From IMG/VR virus record IMGVR_UViG_3300031226_000009, positions 1 to 21,541 of that record: 21,541 nucleotides of DNA; one strand, 5' to 3'. Below the pieces are notes generated by a model. It made no database searches. It saw only the letters and a program-made list of their open reading frames with translations, and had not been told where the DNA came from. The stretch is from a virus. Position numbers and translations under genes: made by a program. Shown piece after piece: positions 11,609 through 18,232 of the stretch (positions are counted from its first letter, which is position 1; each line of letters begins with the position of its first letter).

Positions 11609-13566
11609 CAGTCCTCGCCATACGTTGCCAGTGCCCAGTTCTTGCCTTCACCATCATCGACTTTAACCGGCAGGTCGAGTTTGATGCGTGCCTGCTCGCT
11701 GCTGAAATCCGCCATGATGCGCCGGCACTCATCATACACCGGGCGCGCGTTCTCGTCAAATTGGAATGAGATCGAGTCGTGGCAGTTGAGCAGCATTTCG
11801 ACTGGCGCTTTCGCGTCGAACAGATAATCGCTGATTGCCAGCATTTTTTCCTTGATTATGTCCGCATTGCCGCACTGGAGCAGCCGGTTCATCGCAGTAT
11901 AGTCTTTGTTCTGATACTGCAGGTGGGCGCGGCGCCCGAGCAGCGACACTACGTATCCGCGCCGGCGAAAGACGGCGGCGGCTTTGTTCTGGAACGGGCG
12001 CAGTTCAGGCAATACGCGATGATATTCCTTAATCATGGCATCGGCTTCGCTTGCCGGCACCTTGTACTTGGTGACGATGGCGTTCTTGCCGCCACCGGTC
12101 AGTACCGTCTGGTTGACGCGCTTGCCGAAATTATTGCGATGGTGGCGCTGTTCGGCCGGCGTCAATTTGTCCCAGTGTTTGCCGACCGTGAGTAGCATCG
12201 CCTGCGAAACGGCGGTGTGGGCGTCGGCGTCGGGATTGGTGCGGTAGTCGTTGAGAAACACTTTGGAGCGCGTGTAGAACGCCATCAGGCGCGGCTCGAT
12301 CTGGCTGAAATCGCATTCGCCCCACAGGTCGAAATCGGGCACGAATACTGAGCGGTACAGTTTGCCCAGTTCTTCGTCATGCTTCGGCACTTGCTGCAAA
12401 TTGGGGTCGGTCGATGACAGGCGCCCGGTGACGGTGCCGTAGTCGTCGTTCTTCAATTGATTGAAAGTAGTATGGACGCGGCCTTTCCACAGGTGTTTAT
12501 CCTGCAGCGGAATGCAGAACGATGCTTTTAGGTTCTCCCACTTGCGCAGGCGGATGATTTTCTGGCCGGCTTCGTGCTTCTCCAGATAATCAGAAGTGAA
12601 AGATGGCGAACCTTCAGGCCGGCTTGGGCTTGGCGCCGTACGTGGATGCTTGAGATGGCCATGATCCTCCATCCATTTCTGCACGTCAATCGGCGAGCGG
12701 GCATTGAAATCTGACGGGAACGCGTTCTTCAACTGTTCAACGCCGGTGTCAATGTGACCAATCAACCAGTCGAGCCGTTCCTCGTCCACCTTAATACCAC
12801 GTATCATCATGCGCGTCAGAACGGGAATGATGCGGCTCTCAATATCGTGTACGCGCTCGAGGCTCTCGATTTCAGTCTTGCCATCAATATCAATGCCGGG
12901 CTTAAGTATTTGCTTCATCTGCGCATCGCGCAGCTGCCAAGTCGTGATGCCGTCGCCGCAGGCGTAGCTCACCGCCGTCTTGTCGTCGCCGGCGAGGCGC
13001 CAGTAATGGCCCATCGCTTCCTTGTCGGCCTTGATTTCGGGGAACGTCTGGCGCAGGTAGCTGATGATTTCGACGATCTTCTTGGTTTGCACTTTGTGAC
13101 GGATGGCGCAGTCCTCGAGCGAGTACTTGCCCATGTACTCGTTAAGCAGCGGCTCGTTGATGCTGGTGTCTTCGACGCGCGGCTGAAAGGTGAACCCGAC
13201 ACGCGACAGAAAGCGCAGATCGAAAGTCACCCGGTGGCCGAATATCAACGTGTCGGGCTGGTCGATTGCCTTGATCAGCTCCTTTTCACCCGGCGCCAGC
13301 TTGCCGTCCCAGTCTTCAGGGTCGTGGCAGCCATGGCGCCAGCCGACATTGGCGTTGTCGGCGTGGCGAAATGGCACGTAGTAAGAGTCGGCGTCACGCG
13401 GACCGAAACAGAGAACGTAACCAACAATGCAGTGCTTGCGCCAGTCAAGGCCAGTCGTCTCCACGTCAACGCAACGCACTTTTTCATGCGGCAGGCGATT
13501 GAGTACCTGTTGCAGCACCTCGTCGGCTACGTTTGCCCTCAGCTTCTTCTTGCTACGTGCTAGCAT
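11608..13566 (-). CDS. dpoZ: Family A DNA polymerase with 3'-5' exonuclease, DpoZ-like
   Basis: The 652-residue protein lacks a 5' nuclease domain. Proofreading motifs: ExoI CVDVETTGLD (D34, E36), ExoII GHRVTFDLRFL (D116), ExoIII SYACGDGITTW (Y201, D205). Polymerase motifs: TVTGRLSSTDPNLQQVP, motif A ECDFSQIEPRLMAF (D419), O-helix region NNFGKRVNQTVLTGGG (K482), GRRAHL, motif C LLNCHDSISF (D597). In Z-genome phages such an enzyme (DpoZ) copies DNA with dZTP, and this one shares an operon with purZ, mazZ and datZ. At the positions of E. coli Pol I F762 and Y766 there appear to be Gln and Thr, and HDE is HDS. ATG 13566 has AAAGGAG; longer frames are discarded. Confidence 0.88.
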   Translation of the reverse strand: MLARSKKKLRANVADEVLQQVLNRLPHEKVRCVDVETTGLDWRKHCIVGYVLCFGPRDADSYYVPFRHADNANVGWRHGCHDPEDWDGKLAPGEKELIKAIDQPDTLIFGHRVTFDLRFLSRVGFTFQPRVEDTSINEPLLNEYMGKYSLEDCAIRHKVQTKKIVEIISYLRQTFPEIKADKEAMGHYWRLAGDDKTAVSYACGDGITTWQLRDAQMKQILKPGIDIDGKTEIESLERVHDIESRIIPVLTRMMIRGIKVDEERLDWLIGHIDTGVEQLKNAFPSDFNARSPIDVQKWMEDHGHLKHPRTAPSPSRPEGSPSFTSDYLEKHEAGQKIIRLRKWENLKASFCIPLQDKHLWKGRVHTTFNQLKNDDYGTVTGRLSSTDPNLQQVPKHDEELGKLYRSVFVPDFDLWGECDFSQIEPRLMAFYTRSKVFLNDYRTNPDADAHTAVSQAMLLTVGKHWDKLTPAEQRHHRNNFGKRVNQTVLTGGGKNAIVTKYKVPASEADAMIKEYHRVLPELRPFQNKAAAVFRRRGYVVSLLGRRAHLQYQNKDYTAMNRLLQCGNADIIKEKMLAISDYLFDAKAPVEMLLNCHDSISFQFDENARPVYDECRRIMADFSSEQARIKLDLPVKVDDGEGKNWALATYGED

Positions 13567-13577
13567 TGCAGCTCCTT

Positions 13578-13916
13578 TTAGTGCGGAGGCGGTTGAATGT
13601 CCGCTGCAGACAGCTTCCGCCGTTTCCCCTGCTTGCGCTCCTGTTCGCGGAGGCGCTGCTTCTCTTTTTTCGCTTCGACTGAATATTGAGCCTTTCGCGT
13701 TGCAATCCACTTGTCGATTGTATCAATCATCTTGTCTGGCGCTCTTAATTTTCTGGCCGTCACTCGGGCCTGTTCTAATCTCTTTTTATCTAGATTTCTC
13801 AGAACGCCTGTCTGCATCGCAACGCCGAAGAACCAATCGATCCATCCATCAAGTTTACGGCATACATCGTCAACCATGTTATCAATGTTTGCGTCGCCTT
13901 TTACTGCTCTACTCAT
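13578..13916 (-). CDS. Basic helical protein upstream of the polymerase, unknown
   Basis: The 112-residue protein starts MSRAVKGDANIDNMVDDVCRKLDGWIDWFFGVAMQ and has a highly basic helical C-terminal half (KKEKQRLREQERKQGKRRK). It may bind nucleic acid, but no domain is recognised. The start is preceded by the recurrent ACATAGGAG box, which overlaps the stop of the gene before it. It ends 12 bases before the polymerase ATG, so the two are likely one transcriptional unit. Confidence 0.7.
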   Translation of the reverse strand: MSRAVKGDANIDNMVDDVCRKLDGWIDWFFGVAMQTGVLRNLDKKRLEQARVTARKLRAPDKMIDTIDKWIATRKAQYSVEAKKEKQRLREQERKQGKRRKLSAADIQPPPH

Positions 13917-13930
13917 CGTTGTCTCCTATG

Positions 13931-14224
13931 TTAAAACGGGATCGTGTCATCGTCGTCTTCTTCTTCTCCCAGCGTGTCGCGCCGGTCTTCGTCCCTGCCG
14001 TGCGGTCTGCTGCCGGCCAGCGTGTCGAGCGGTCCGACCAGCTTGCTGTAGAGCGAGTCGAGCCAGTCCTGCTGCTTCGGCGACATGCGCACGTTGATGC
14101 CGAACCTCTCGACGCGGTCGATTTGGTCGCGCACGAACTGTTTAGCGTTGTCATTCATGCGCTTGAGTTCAGGCTCGAGCGATTGCAGCTGCGTCTCCAG
14201 TCGTTCGAATTGCTCAGGTGTCAT
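13931..14224 (-). CDS. Protein with SSB-like acidic C-terminal tip
   Basis: The 97-residue protein has a helical N-terminus (MTPEQFERLETQLQSLEPELKRMND), a middle segment (MSPKQQDWLDSLYSKLVG) like those found in many phage replication-region proteins, and an end of EEEDDDDTIPF. The last residues closely copy the C-terminal tip of bacterial SSB (DDDIPF), the docking peptide for many replication and repair proteins. No OB fold is visible, so it is not itself an ordinary SSB. ATG 14224 overlaps the TGA of the preceding membrane-peptide gene; a longer frame to 14290 is not favoured. It lies near the polymerase, which fits a replication-accessory role. Confidence 0.7.
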   Translation of the reverse strand: MTPEQFERLETQLQSLEPELKRMNDNAKQFVRDQIDRVERFGINVRMSPKQQDWLDSLYSKLVGPLDTLAGSRPHGRDEDRRDTLGEEEDDDDTIPF

Positions 14225-14349
14225 GTGAGAACCATGATCAGCAATGCTGCGTACGACAGGACGAAAACCCCAATAAGGATCAGTCTCCATCGAATCGTTG
14301 CGAGCATCACTTGGGTTAGAGCGCGGAAAAAGTTCTCTTGTTCAGTCAT
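14221..14349 (-). CDS. 42-residue membrane protein
   Basis: The frame MTEQENFFRALTQVMLAT continues into a hydrophobic helix (LILIGVFVLSYAALLIMVL) that fills the C-terminal half. GGGAGGG lies five bases before the ATG at 14349, and the stop overlaps the next gene's ATG (ATGA). A single-pass inner-membrane peptide is predicted; function unknown. The longer in-frame extension to 14424 runs through a hairpin and is rejected. Confidence 0.62.
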   Translation of the reverse strand: MTEQENFFRALTQVMLATIRWRLILIGVFVLSYAALLIMVLT

Positions 14350-14369
14350 CGGTCCCTCCCGAATAAGAA

Positions 14370-14410
14370 CCGGCGCGGCCGTTACGTTGGGACGGGGCGG
14401 GCCGCGCCGG
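14370..14410 (-). terminator. GC-rich hairpin after the 14428-15444 gene
   Basis: A perfect 11-bp stem (CCGGCGCGGCC / GGCCGCGCCGG) with a 19-nt loop lies 18 bases past the stop of the upstream gene. Read on the - strand, TTCTTATTC follows. The T-tract is short, so partial termination or RNA stabilisation is likely. Confidence 0.6.
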
Positions 14411-14427
14411 CAACATACAGACAACTA

Positions 14428-15444
14428 CTAGAAACGTTGATTGCCTGCTGTTTCCCCTTGTCCCGGCTCACCAGTTGCCGTATCGCCGGCAGCAGCGTCA
14501 TCCTCTTCTGATTGCAGACCTTCAATGTCCTTGATCGCTAGTCCACGTGCCGAGAAAGTTTCGTACATCGCGCGATACTGCAAGTACTGGGCCTCGTCCT
14601 CGATCAGCCCGGCACCGTGCACGTCGATGTTAAAGAAACTCTGGCCGCGATTGTTGCTGTCTTCCGTAGCGCGGAACTCCCACACCGTACCGAAAATCGG
14701 CGCACGTACCGTCTTCAGTTTGGTGTTGAACCGGCGCCCGATTTTGATGCTCGAGCGCTGGAATGACAACACTGCCGGCATCAGGTCCGGCTCGTCCGGG
14801 AATGCCAGCAGAAAGTTGTACATTTCAGTCGCGGCTGGCGGCGAGTTGGGATCGTTCGGATTGAGCGTACCCCACACGTTAAGGCCGCTCTCCTGCACCG
14901 TTTTCGCCAGTGTCCAAGTCACAGTCTCTCCGCCATCCTTCTTGTCGAGCTGTACGGTAAACGAACCTTGTGACGGCGACCAGTGCATGCCATCGTCAGC
15001 ACGTGCGAGGATGCCACCGCCGGCGTCACGCGGGCGCCACAGGATATAGCGCTTGTCCATGAACACCGGCACCGCACGAAATGGAGCATCGAAGATGAAC
15101 TCAGACGCCGGGTGAAAAAAGTTGCCAGCCCTGAGGCCCTCGTACTCCTGCAGTTCAGGCGACAGGCCCTGCATCAGCTTGAGGCGCGGGATTTCAATGT
15201 CTTCCTTGCCGATGTTCTCTTTGCCAAGGTCAGCGTCCGAGCGCATAAACTTCGGCAACGTCTGGACGGCGGCAGACGGCACTGGTGCCGGCTGGTGACG
15301 CACCGGCTGCGTCGTCGGACGCGGAGCAGGTCGGCGTTCCTCCGCCGGCGCGGCGCGTCCCTGATGTGCGGCAGCTTGCGCAGCTTTGGACGCAGGCGCG
15401 GCGGTCTTCTTCGCTGGTGTCTTTTTTGCAACGGCTTTTGCCAT
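14428..15444 (-). CDS. Phage early protein of unknown function (possibly ssDNA-binding)
   Basis: The 338-residue protein has a Lys/Ala/Pro-rich, disordered N-terminus (first ~60 residues, MAKAVAKKTPAKKTAAP...), then a globular part with IEIPRLKLMQGLSPELQEYEGLRAGNFFHP, VPVFMDKRYILWRPRD and LSFQRSSIKIGRRFN, and an acidic, Gly-rich end. I recall the IPRLKLMQ...LWR pattern from conserved phage early proteins that sit near polymerase genes, some labelled ssDNA-binding, but I cannot confirm the function. An ACAGGAG site precedes the ATG. Position upstream of the polymerase group supports a replication role. The basic-start/acidic-end layout suits a nucleic-acid-binding protein with an autoregulated tail; this is inference. 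Confidence 0.72.
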   Translation of the reverse strand: MAKAVAKKTPAKKTAAPASKAAQAAAHQGRAAPAEERRPAPRPTTQPVRHQPAPVPSAAVQTLPKFMRSDADLGKENIGKEDIEIPRLKLMQGLSPELQEYEGLRAGNFFHPASEFIFDAPFRAVPVFMDKRYILWRPRDAGGGILARADDGMHWSPSQGSFTVQLDKKDGGETVTWTLAKTVQESGLNVWGTLNPNDPNSPPAATEMYNFLLAFPDEPDLMPAVLSFQRSSIKIGRRFNTKLKTVRAPIFGTVWEFRATEDSNNRGQSFFNIDVHGAGLIEDEAQYLQYRAMYETFSARGLAIKDIEGLQSEEDDAAAGDTATGEPGQGETAGNQRF

Positions 15445-15480
15445 GGTCGGTTCTCCTGTGCGGGTTAAGTTTGCCCTATG

Positions 15481-16077
15481 TCAATTCGTCGTAGTGACGC
15501 TAGTATTTGGCACCCACGCTGTTGTGAACAATTCCTTCGGTAGCTCCATGTTCTTCTCTTCCATCAATTCCTTGGCGGCGGCCGACAGCGTGCCGGCGTT
15601 GACTGTGGTGGTGATCAGGTCGCCTAGTCCATTTTCCTGCAGCCAGACGTAGGCTTCCTCCCGCTTGCCGGCCGGGATCGAGGCGAACAGGCGTGACGAC
15701 AGGCCGACACGGAAGCCTTCTTCAAGCGGCACGTGCGTGATCTTGTCGGCCTCAAACGTCTGCGGCACCTCGAGTTCCTTGTACTTCTTGAATAATTGAA
15801 TGATCGGCTCCAACTCTTCACCGATGCGAAAGTTGAGCCGGTGCAGCGCAATGAATGCGCGGGCGAGCGGGATCGAGCCACCCTTCTTGGCGCGCAGCAT
15901 TTCCTTCTCGAGTTGTTTGGTCAGTTTGGCAGCGGCACCGACTGCCTGTAGAATTTTCAGAGTGGTGGGAGCAGCGTTGATAATGGACGCCGGCAACTTC
16001 TTGGGCGGCGCCTTCTTGTCCGGCGCCGGCTGTTCATTTCCGTTTACAGATTTACGTTTGGGTTGGGGCTTCACCAT
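15481..16077 (-). CDS. Conserved phage protein of unknown function
   Basis: The 198-residue protein has a basic, Pro-rich N-terminus (MVKPQPKRKSVNGNEQPAPDKKAPPKK) and a mostly helical body; towards the end REEAYVWLQENGLGDLITTTVNAGTLSAAAKELMEE and LPKELFTTAW...TSVTT recall a class of conserved proteins found upstream of polymerase genes in tailed phages. I do not know its function. ATG 16077 has a TATAGGAG box, one of the repeated boxes in this genome; the longer frame to 16146 is discarded. It is the immediate upstream neighbour of the 14428-15444 gene. Confidence 0.72.
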   Translation of the reverse strand: MVKPQPKRKSVNGNEQPAPDKKAPPKKLPASIINAAPTTLKILQAVGAAAKLTKQLEKEMLRAKKGGSIPLARAFIALHRLNFRIGEELEPIIQLFKKYKELEVPQTFEADKITHVPLEEGFRVGLSSRLFASIPAGKREEAYVWLQENGLGDLITTTVNAGTLSAAAKELMEEKNMELPKELFTTAWVPNTSVTTTN

Positions 16078-16136
16078 TCCAGCTATTCTCCTATATCGGG
16101 AGCGCAGTCTAGCACGCCGGCCGGGCGCCGACAAGC

Positions 16137-16445
16137 CTAAATCCACACGGCCAAGTAGCCTTCAGCTTTCTTGTCCCAACGCAACACGCAGACGCTGCCG
16201 TAGCGGGCGCCGAGCATCATCATGAACTGGGCCAGTTGCAGCCAGTCGCCGGCCAGCAGCACGAAATCACGCTCCGGCTCGAAATCGTCGGCAGCCTGCG
16301 ACAGCGCGAACGTGTTGATCGCTGGAATACGCTTGTTGTCGATTTCATCGCCATAGACGTAGCGAACGTTAATATAGCGAATGTCACCGTACTGGATCGC
16401 GGCGCTGGTGTCGTCGTGCGTCATGTTGACGGCGTAAACTGTCAT
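16137..16445 (-). CDS. Small protein of unknown function (MTVYAVNMTHDDTSAAI)
   Basis: The 102-residue protein reads as an alpha/beta fold (IRYINVRYVYGDE, NTFALSQAADDFEPERDFVLLAGDWLQLAQFMMMLGARYGSVCVLRWDKKAEGYLAVWI). The C-terminal half, with 'VLLAGDWLQLAQFMMMLG..YG.V.VLRWD...GY', looks like a well-ordered domain but is not one I can name. AGAGGT is well placed, and the ATG overlaps the upstream stop (ATGA). It ends about 60 bases before the next gene's start. Confidence 0.68.
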   Translation of the reverse strand: MTVYAVNMTHDDTSAAIQYGDIRYINVRYVYGDEIDNKRIPAINTFALSQAADDFEPERDFVLLAGDWLQLAQFMMMLGARYGSVCVLRWDKKAEGYLAVWI

Positions 16446-16816
16446 GCGCGGGACCTCTCTATTGCTCGTTTCAGGGCTGCGAATTGCGCAGCAGTCAGGA
16501 AGCCTCGCCGTTGCCACCACGTGTAAACATCCTCGACGAAAATCCGAAATGACGAGTCAATCGCCACCGTGCGAAACAGATATTCAAACATGTCTTCAAT
16601 TTCGACCGGATCGACGTGGCGGGTGTAGCCTCCGCCGGGCGCCTCGCGGCGCGCCTTCCACATTGAAATATTGTCCTTAAGCAGCTGTTCCCAGTTCTTG
16701 TTTTCGGCGGCCAGCATGGCATTGGCCATACGCAGCGCCGTCAGCGCTTCCTGTTCGTGGTCGCTCGTCGTCATCATCATCAACTTGATGAATTTGTCGA
16801 GATTGAATGCCGGCAA
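16442..16816 (-). CDS. Helical protein with TTG start, unknown function
   Basis: The 124-residue protein contains DHEQEALTALRMANAMLAAENKNWEQLLK, a helical pattern I have seen in alphaproteobacterial and phage proteins of unknown role, followed by a central linker and a helical C-terminus (TAAQFAALKRAIERSRA). The first codon is TTG, supported by the ACATAGGAG box six to seven bases upstream, and no in-frame ATG lies nearer to that site. The stop overlaps the next gene's ATG. It is the first gene after a ~275-base untranslated stretch rich in hairpins, so it likely opens a transcription unit or follows a processed leader. Confidence 0.68.
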   Translation of the reverse strand: MPAFNLDKFIKLMMMTTSDHEQEALTALRMANAMLAAENKNWEQLLKDNISMWKARREAPGGGYTRHVDPVEIEDMFEYLFRTVAIDSSFRIFVEDVYTWWQRRGFLTAAQFAALKRAIERSRA

Positions 16817-16860
16817 CGACTGCTCCTATGTCGAGAAGGTTCCTGTCCTGCGTCACCTAC

Positions 16861-16922
16861 AACCGCAGCCACACCGAGGGTGGCGCCCTGCCGTGCTTTG
16901 CGTCGCGGCAATCGCTGCGGTT
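16861..16922 (-). other. Structured leader RNA candidate
   Basis: On the - strand a perfect 9-bp helix (AACCGCAGC / GCTGCGGTT) encloses 44 bases that can form smaller hairpins (TGCCG...CGGCA and AGGG-CGCCA-CCCT). It lies in the untranslated stretch upstream of the TTG-started gene. It does not fit a tRNA (no T-loop or anticodon arm). It could be a leader, a processing site or an unknown regulatory RNA. Confidence 0.4.
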
Positions 16923-16997
16923 TAATCCGTACCACCGCCAAGCAGCCACCCAACTTTGCCGGTCTTGCTAGGTGACAATTCCCTCTAGGGACCAAAA

Positions 16998-17035
16998 CCC
17001 CGGAGTTACTCAGGGCAAGGGTCCCAGTGCCGGGG
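16998..17035 (-). terminator. Second hairpin with T-tract after the 17092-17541 gene
   Basis: Read on the - strand, CCCCGG pairs with CCGGGG across a 26-nt loop and is followed at once by TTTTGG. With the stronger hairpin at 17052-17084 it forms a tandem terminator downstream of the 17541 gene. Confidence 0.5.
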
Positions 17036-17051
17036 AAACTGTAGTAATACA

Positions 17052-17084
17052 CCTCCCGGCGCGGGGGTGAGCTGCGCCGGGAGG
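17052..17084 (-). terminator. Strong hairpin just after the 17092-17541 gene
   Basis: A perfect 11-bp stem (CCTCCCGGCGC / GCGCCGGGAGG) with an 11-nt loop begins 7 bases past the stop codon. No T-run follows (TGTATTAC), so it may stabilise the mRNA end or act with the next hairpin. Confidence 0.6.
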
Positions 17085-17091
17085 GACTTTA

Positions 17092-17541
17092 CTACGCTGC
17101 AGCTTCTGCGGGAGCTGAACTCGCAGTTGCACGCGACGCAGTAGAGCGGCGAGCCTTCTTGGCCTTCTTCGCTTTCGCCTTCTTGGCCGGCTTGGCGCGG
17201 GTGAGCGGCTCGATCTTCGGCAACACCGGGTCCTTTTGCTTGAGGTCGGTGACCGAGACTGATCCGATTTTCACCTTCTGCTCATTGCGGACGAGGCCGC
17301 GCAAAGCAGTACCGAGGTTCATGGACGCCATGCCCGGATTTCCACCTTTGCTGATGCCCTTGACGTCATTGGCCTTCGCCACGTCATTGAGGCTGCCACC
17401 ATTGGCGATGTGCAGTGCCAGCGCACGGTGGACGGCGTCGCCGTTACCACGTGAGGTGCGGATTTTGCCGGTTTCTCTGTCGCGAATACGGATTACGCCG
17501 TACTCGTAGTCTGCAGTCTTCAGTTGAACTTTCTTAGCCAT
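17092..17541 (-). CDS. Basic, Lys/Ala-tailed protein with domain shared by two neighbours
   Basis: The 149-residue protein has an N-terminal part (VQLKTADYEYGVIRIRDRETGKIRTSRGNGDA), a segment at about 54-93 (VAKANDVKGISKGGNPGMASMNLGTALRGLVRN) that matches the C-terminal domain of the next two genes upstream, and a histone-H1-like tail rich in Lys and Ala (residues about 116-149). DNA binding is likely. Its own sigma70-like promoter lies at 17566-17594, and two hairpins follow the gene, so it looks like a separately and strongly expressed early gene. It may compact or coat DNA; the function is not established. Confidence 0.75.
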   Translation of the reverse strand: MAKKVQLKTADYEYGVIRIRDRETGKIRTSRGNGDAVHRALALHIANGGSLNDVAKANDVKGISKGGNPGMASMNLGTALRGLVRNEQKVKIGSVSVTDLKQKDPVLPKIEPLTRAKPAKKAKAKKAKKARRSTASRATASSAPAEAAA

Positions 17542-17565
17542 AGTGTCTCTCCTTTGTCACTCGTT

Positions 17566-17594
17566 GTTAAAGCACATCCTGTGCTGGTAGTCAA
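17566..17594 (-). promoter_or_regulatory. Sigma70-like promoter P3
   Basis: Reading the - strand: -35 TTGACT (17594-17589), a 17-nt spacer ending TGTGC, -10 TTTAAC (17571-17566). It sits 25 bases upstream of the 17541 start and immediately after the hairpin at 17595-17622. Confidence 0.82.
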
Positions 17595-17622
17595 GCGCCG
17601 GCCGGTTAATTCCAGCCGGCGC
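17595..17622 (-). terminator. Hairpin after the 17630-18208 gene
   Basis: An 8-bp perfect GC stem (GCGCCGGC / GCCGGCGC) with a 12-nt loop lies just downstream of the stop. It abuts the -35 of promoter P3, so it may insulate the two units. There is no T-run. Confidence 0.5.
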
Positions 17623-17629
17623 CTATTCA

Positions 17630-18208
17630 TTACGCTACGTTCCAGTCGATTTCGGCCTTCTTGCGAATTTTGGCGCGCAGCCGGTTCGCAACGTTCATGC
17701 GGGCCATGCCGTGATTGAGCGAGCCGTAAGCCGGGACCCAGCAATCGTTCGCCTTGGCGAACTTCACGAAGCGGGCGAAATCGAACTTCGCCTTCTTGGT
17801 GTCCGGATCGATCTTGGTCATGAACTCCTTGCGGATTTGCTGAGTGAGCGAGTCGCCGCAGGTGTGGCGGTGCGGCTGGTACTTTTTGCGGTACTTCGGC
17901 TTCACGATTGACTTGCCCTGTTCGGCGTCGGACTCATCGCCTTCGTCGCCGGCCTCTTCGCCGTCGAACTCGCCGTCCTCGTCGCCCTCGTCGGCGTCAA
18001 CCGACTTGCGAGCCTTCGCCGGCTTGCGGATGCGCTTCGGGGCAGTGCCGCCATTCAGCTCGCGCAGTGCAGTCTCAAGGGCTTCCTTGGGGTCTGTATG
18101 ACGGGCGAGGGTGACGCCATTGCGGATCGCGTTGACCATGTCGCCGTCGATGACCAGCTCGATGCCGGCACGGACTGCGCGCTTGGTGGTGTTGTGGTGA
18201 ATTTTCAT
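17630..18208 (-). CDS. Early protein with acidic linker and shared C-terminal domain
   Basis: The 192-residue protein has an N-terminal part (MKIHHNTTKRAVRAGIELVIDGDMVNAIRNG), a basic patch (KRIRKPAKARK), a very acidic linker (about residues 71-97, Asp/Glu/Gly) and a C-terminal domain at 147-189: FVKFAKANDCWVPAYGSLNHGMARMNVANRLRAKIRKK. That domain recurs in 18856-19455 and, more weakly, in 17092-17541. The AN.CW..Y..LN.GM.RMN..NRLRAK signature is one I have seen in phage and plasmid proteins of unknown function; the basic helices suggest DNA binding. Promoter P2 lies 44 bases upstream and a GACATAGGAG box precedes the ATG. Confidence 0.75.
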   Translation of the reverse strand: MKIHHNTTKRAVRAGIELVIDGDMVNAIRNGVTLARHTDPKEALETALRELNGGTAPKRIRKPAKARKSVDADEGDEDGEFDGEEAGDEGDESDAEQGKSIVKPKYRKKYQPHRHTCGDSLTQQIRKEFMTKIDPDTKKAKFDFARFVKFAKANDCWVPAYGSLNHGMARMNVANRLRAKIRKKAEIDWNVA

Positions 18209-18232
18209 TTCCAGCTCCTATGTCAAAGCGCG

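Noticed and set aside
12754-13563. A 269-codon open frame on the + strand opposite the polymerase gene
   Set aside because: It is antisense to a polymerase with all family motifs, has no ribosome-binding site and no recognisable domain; long antisense frames are common in GC-rich coding DNA.
13427-14431. A 334-codon + strand open frame opposite several small genes
   Set aside because: It crosses several well-supported - strand genes and a hairpin, and its protein has shadow-like Arg/Ser/Leu composition.
15455-15490. TTGACA near 15483 as a -35 of another early promoter
   Set aside because: It is made of the stop region of the upstream gene and there is no -10-like sequence 17 bases downstream.
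16861-16922. Possible tRNA because of the closed stem and length
   Set aside because: No T-loop sequence, no anticodon arm and a 9-bp rather than 7-bp closing stem.
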